This document shows, piece after piece, positions 62,557-64,000 of a DNA stretch of 64,000 nucleotides. This stretch comes from Salinimicrobium sediminis (GTDB lineage Bacteria > Bacteroidota > Bacteroidia > Flavobacteriales > Flavobacteriaceae): assembly GCF_900215295.1 (NCBI RefSeq), contig NZ_OCMF01000002.1, positions 496,001 through 560,000 of the forward strand. The letters are read 5' to 3'. The position numbers and the translations under genes are program-made. Under the pieces are notes generated by a model. The model was not told the origin of the DNA, did no database searches, and worked only from the letters and a program-made list of their open reading frames with translations. Numbering within the stretch: position 1 is the stretch's first letter; the number at the start of each line of letters is the position of its first letter.

Positions 62557-62586
62557 TAAAAACCCCGCTTGAGCGGGGTTTTAATT
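62557..62586 (+). terminator. Terminator after the MBL-fold gene
   Basis: AACCCCGCT (62561-62569) pairs with AGCGGGGTT (62572-62580) with only a 2-base loop, followed by TTAATTAT; a near-perfect GC-rich hairpin. Confidence 0.85.
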
Positions 62587-62596
62587 ATCCTACAGC

Positions 62597-63913
62597 ATGA
62601 AGAACCTTTTTTCAAGCCTCGCCTCCATCTACCGCAATATCAAGAGTAAAATCGCTTTTTACCCAACGCTATTTGCGCTCTCGGGACTGTTGTTTGCCTT
62701 TATAATGCTGTACCTGGAGGAAAGGGGAATCTCAGGTTATCTTGTCGAGAACATCCCGATACTTGTGGTAAATAACGGAGATACTGCCCTAACCATTTTA
62801 AGCGCCTGTATCACCGGACTCATCTCGATGATGGTTTTTAGTTTTTCAATGGTTATGGTGCTTCTCAACCAGGCCTCCACGAACTTTTCTCCCCGACTTC
62901 TTCCCGGACTTATTTCAGACCATAAACATCAAATCATTTTAGGGATCTATCTCTCAAGTATCCTCTTTTGCATCTTCATTCTTTTTTCTATTCAGCCTAC
63001 AGGAGATCAATACCAGATTCCGGGTTTTTCGGTCCTGGTGGGTATTTTAGCAACAGTGATCTGTATCTGCGCCTTTATTTATTTTATCCACACTATTTCC
63101 CAAAGTATCCAGATTACTTTTATTCTTGACAAGATCTACCTTACGGCAAAAGATAGGCTGAAGATCCTCCTGGAGCGGGAATCTGAGCAGTCGACGGAAT
63201 TCCCCGACACCTCCACCTGGAAGGAATATTATACCGAGACCAGTGGTTATTTCAGAGATATTTCCAGGGATCCACTGTTAAATTTCTGCAAAGATCATAA
63301 AACCCGAATAGAAATTCTTCCTGTGCGGGGCATGTTCGCGCTTCAGGGGATTCCATTATTCCGCAGTGAAAAAAACCTTTCGAAGGATGAACTTAAGGGC
63401 ATTCTCCGATATTTTCATTTCGCCAGAGAAGAGCTTGTGAGCAATAATTACGTTTTGGCTTTTAAACAGATCGCCGAAGTAATTGCAAAAGCCATGTCTC
63501 CCGGAATAAATGACCCCGGGACAGCCTTAAATGCCATAGACTACCTTACAGAGCTGCTAAGGATGAGGATGCTAAAAAGTGATGTCTCATACATATCTTC
63601 AGAAGGCAAAACCTATGCCTGTGAAAGAGCTGTGAATTTTGAGGAGTTACTCTACAATCTTTTGGCCTCCCTTAGAACCTACTGTAAACATGATATTGTA
63701 GTGGTTCAAAAGTTGGGAAAGATGTTCAGCTATCTTCAAGAACAGCAGGCAAACGAAAGTTCCTATTATAATGTTTTAGACAGGGAGGCAAAAAGATTGC
63801 TGCAGGACGCCCAACAAAGCATTGACAATAAAGCCGACCAGGATGTTATAGATAGAATGGCAAAAGAGCTAAAGATCGACCTGAGTCAAGACTCCAATAA
63901 AAAACTGCTTTAG
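62597..63913 (+). CDS. DUF2254 family membrane protein
   Basis: A 438-residue protein: four membrane helices (about 20-40, 62-85, 110-132, 143-168) in the first half with the conserved SMMVFSFSMVMVLLNQASTNFSPRLLPGLISD motif and, in the cytoplasmic half (about 190-438), FAREELVSNNYVLAFKQIAEVIAKAMSPGINDPGTALNAIDYL. These are the signatures of DUF2254. Function unknown; related proteins are predicted membrane regulators. Confidence 0.9.
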   Translation: MKNLFSSLASIYRNIKSKIAFYPTLFALSGLLFAFIMLYLEERGISGYLVENIPILVVNNGDTALTILSACITGLISMMVFSFSMVMVLLNQASTNFSPRLLPGLISDHKHQIILGIYLSSILFCIFILFSIQPTGDQYQIPGFSVLVGILATVICICAFIYFIHTISQSIQITFILDKIYLTAKDRLKILLERESEQSTEFPDTSTWKEYYTETSGYFRDISRDPLLNFCKDHKTRIEILPVRGMFALQGIPLFRSEKNLSKDELKGILRYFHFAREELVSNNYVLAFKQIAEVIAKAMSPGINDPGTALNAIDYLTELLRMRMLKSDVSYISSEGKTYACERAVNFEELLYNLLASLRTYCKHDIVVVQKLGKMFSYLQEQQANESSYYNVLDREAKRLLQDAQQSIDNKADQDVIDRMAKELKIDLSQDSNKKLL

Positions 63914-63955
63914 AATTTCTTCCAAAGCAGTTTCTCCATACCTTCAAAAAAGGCA

Positions 63956-64000
63956 TTATCTCACCAGCTTTTTATACTTGATCCTTTTTGGAGCCTGGTC
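63956..64000 (-). CDS. C-terminal end of an unidentified gene
   Basis: On the minus strand the frame from the window edge reads D-Q-A-P-K-R-I-K-Y-K-K-L-V-R and stops with TAA at 63956-63958. The basic end (KRIKYKKLVR) is not enough to name the gene. 42 bases separate it from the convergent DUF2254 gene. Confidence 0.4.
   Translation of the reverse strand, partial: DQAPKRIKYKKLVR

Overview
The window reads as chromosome of a flavobacterium, most likely a marine Flavobacteriaceae of the Gramella/Salegentibacter/Salinimicrobium kind; the genus is inferred from gene content and style only. Signs are promoters of the Bacteroidetes TAnnTTTG type placed just before start codons (ftsK, ribB, metH, the OYE gene), a methionine synthase split into two genes, a RibB with a dead GTP cyclohydrolase domain, TIGR02587/TIGR02588 and DUF6952 genes, bacillithiol synthesis, and a LytTR/propeller-kinase pair.

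Layout. 1-4.5 kb: thiol peroxide defence (peroxiredoxin end, thioredoxin, DUF6952, Tpx), undecaprenol/diacylglycerol kinase and FtsK. 4.5-8.4 kb: LolA-LptG-like envelope genes, ribB, a nitroreductase. 8.4-19.9 kb: small membrane ORF, AraC regulator, NHEJ pair ku-ligD, an SDR/flavodoxin-like/holin-like operon, a palindromic repeat array, an old-yellow-enzyme, and a radical SAM gene overlapping a large lipoprotein gene. 20-25 kb: xseAB, GAF kinase, a structured intergenic region, PQQ-type sugar dehydrogenase, exonuclease III. 25-40.5 kb: stress and membrane genes, the metH-N/metH-C/metF operon under a SAM-I riboswitch, EEP hydrolase, AI-2E-type permease, TIGR02588/TIGR02587, MscS, aconitase. A MITE-like repeat lies before acnA.

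40.7-49 kb is the accessory region: an N-terminal remnant that looks like a restriction-modification protein joined to a DUF3800 gene, then short lineage-specific lipoprotein, SDR, DinB and methyltransferase genes. The first several are separated by imperfect palindromes and a recurring short motif that look like cassette boundaries (integron attC-like), although no integrase is visible and the canonical attC core is absent. It is the best candidate here for something undescribed, together with the radical SAM/lipoprotein pair.

49-64 kb: LytTR regulator and giant sensor kinase, tRNA-Ser and candidate small RNAs, CBS protein, M28 peptidase, a dense palindromic repeat field ending in a duplicated 3' end of tRNA-His, bshB1, a trans-sulfuration enzyme, the hutI-hutG-DUF1622-GNAT operon, an MBL lipoprotein and a DUF2254 membrane protein. 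Function names are from recognisable motifs and memory of families; no database search was possible.
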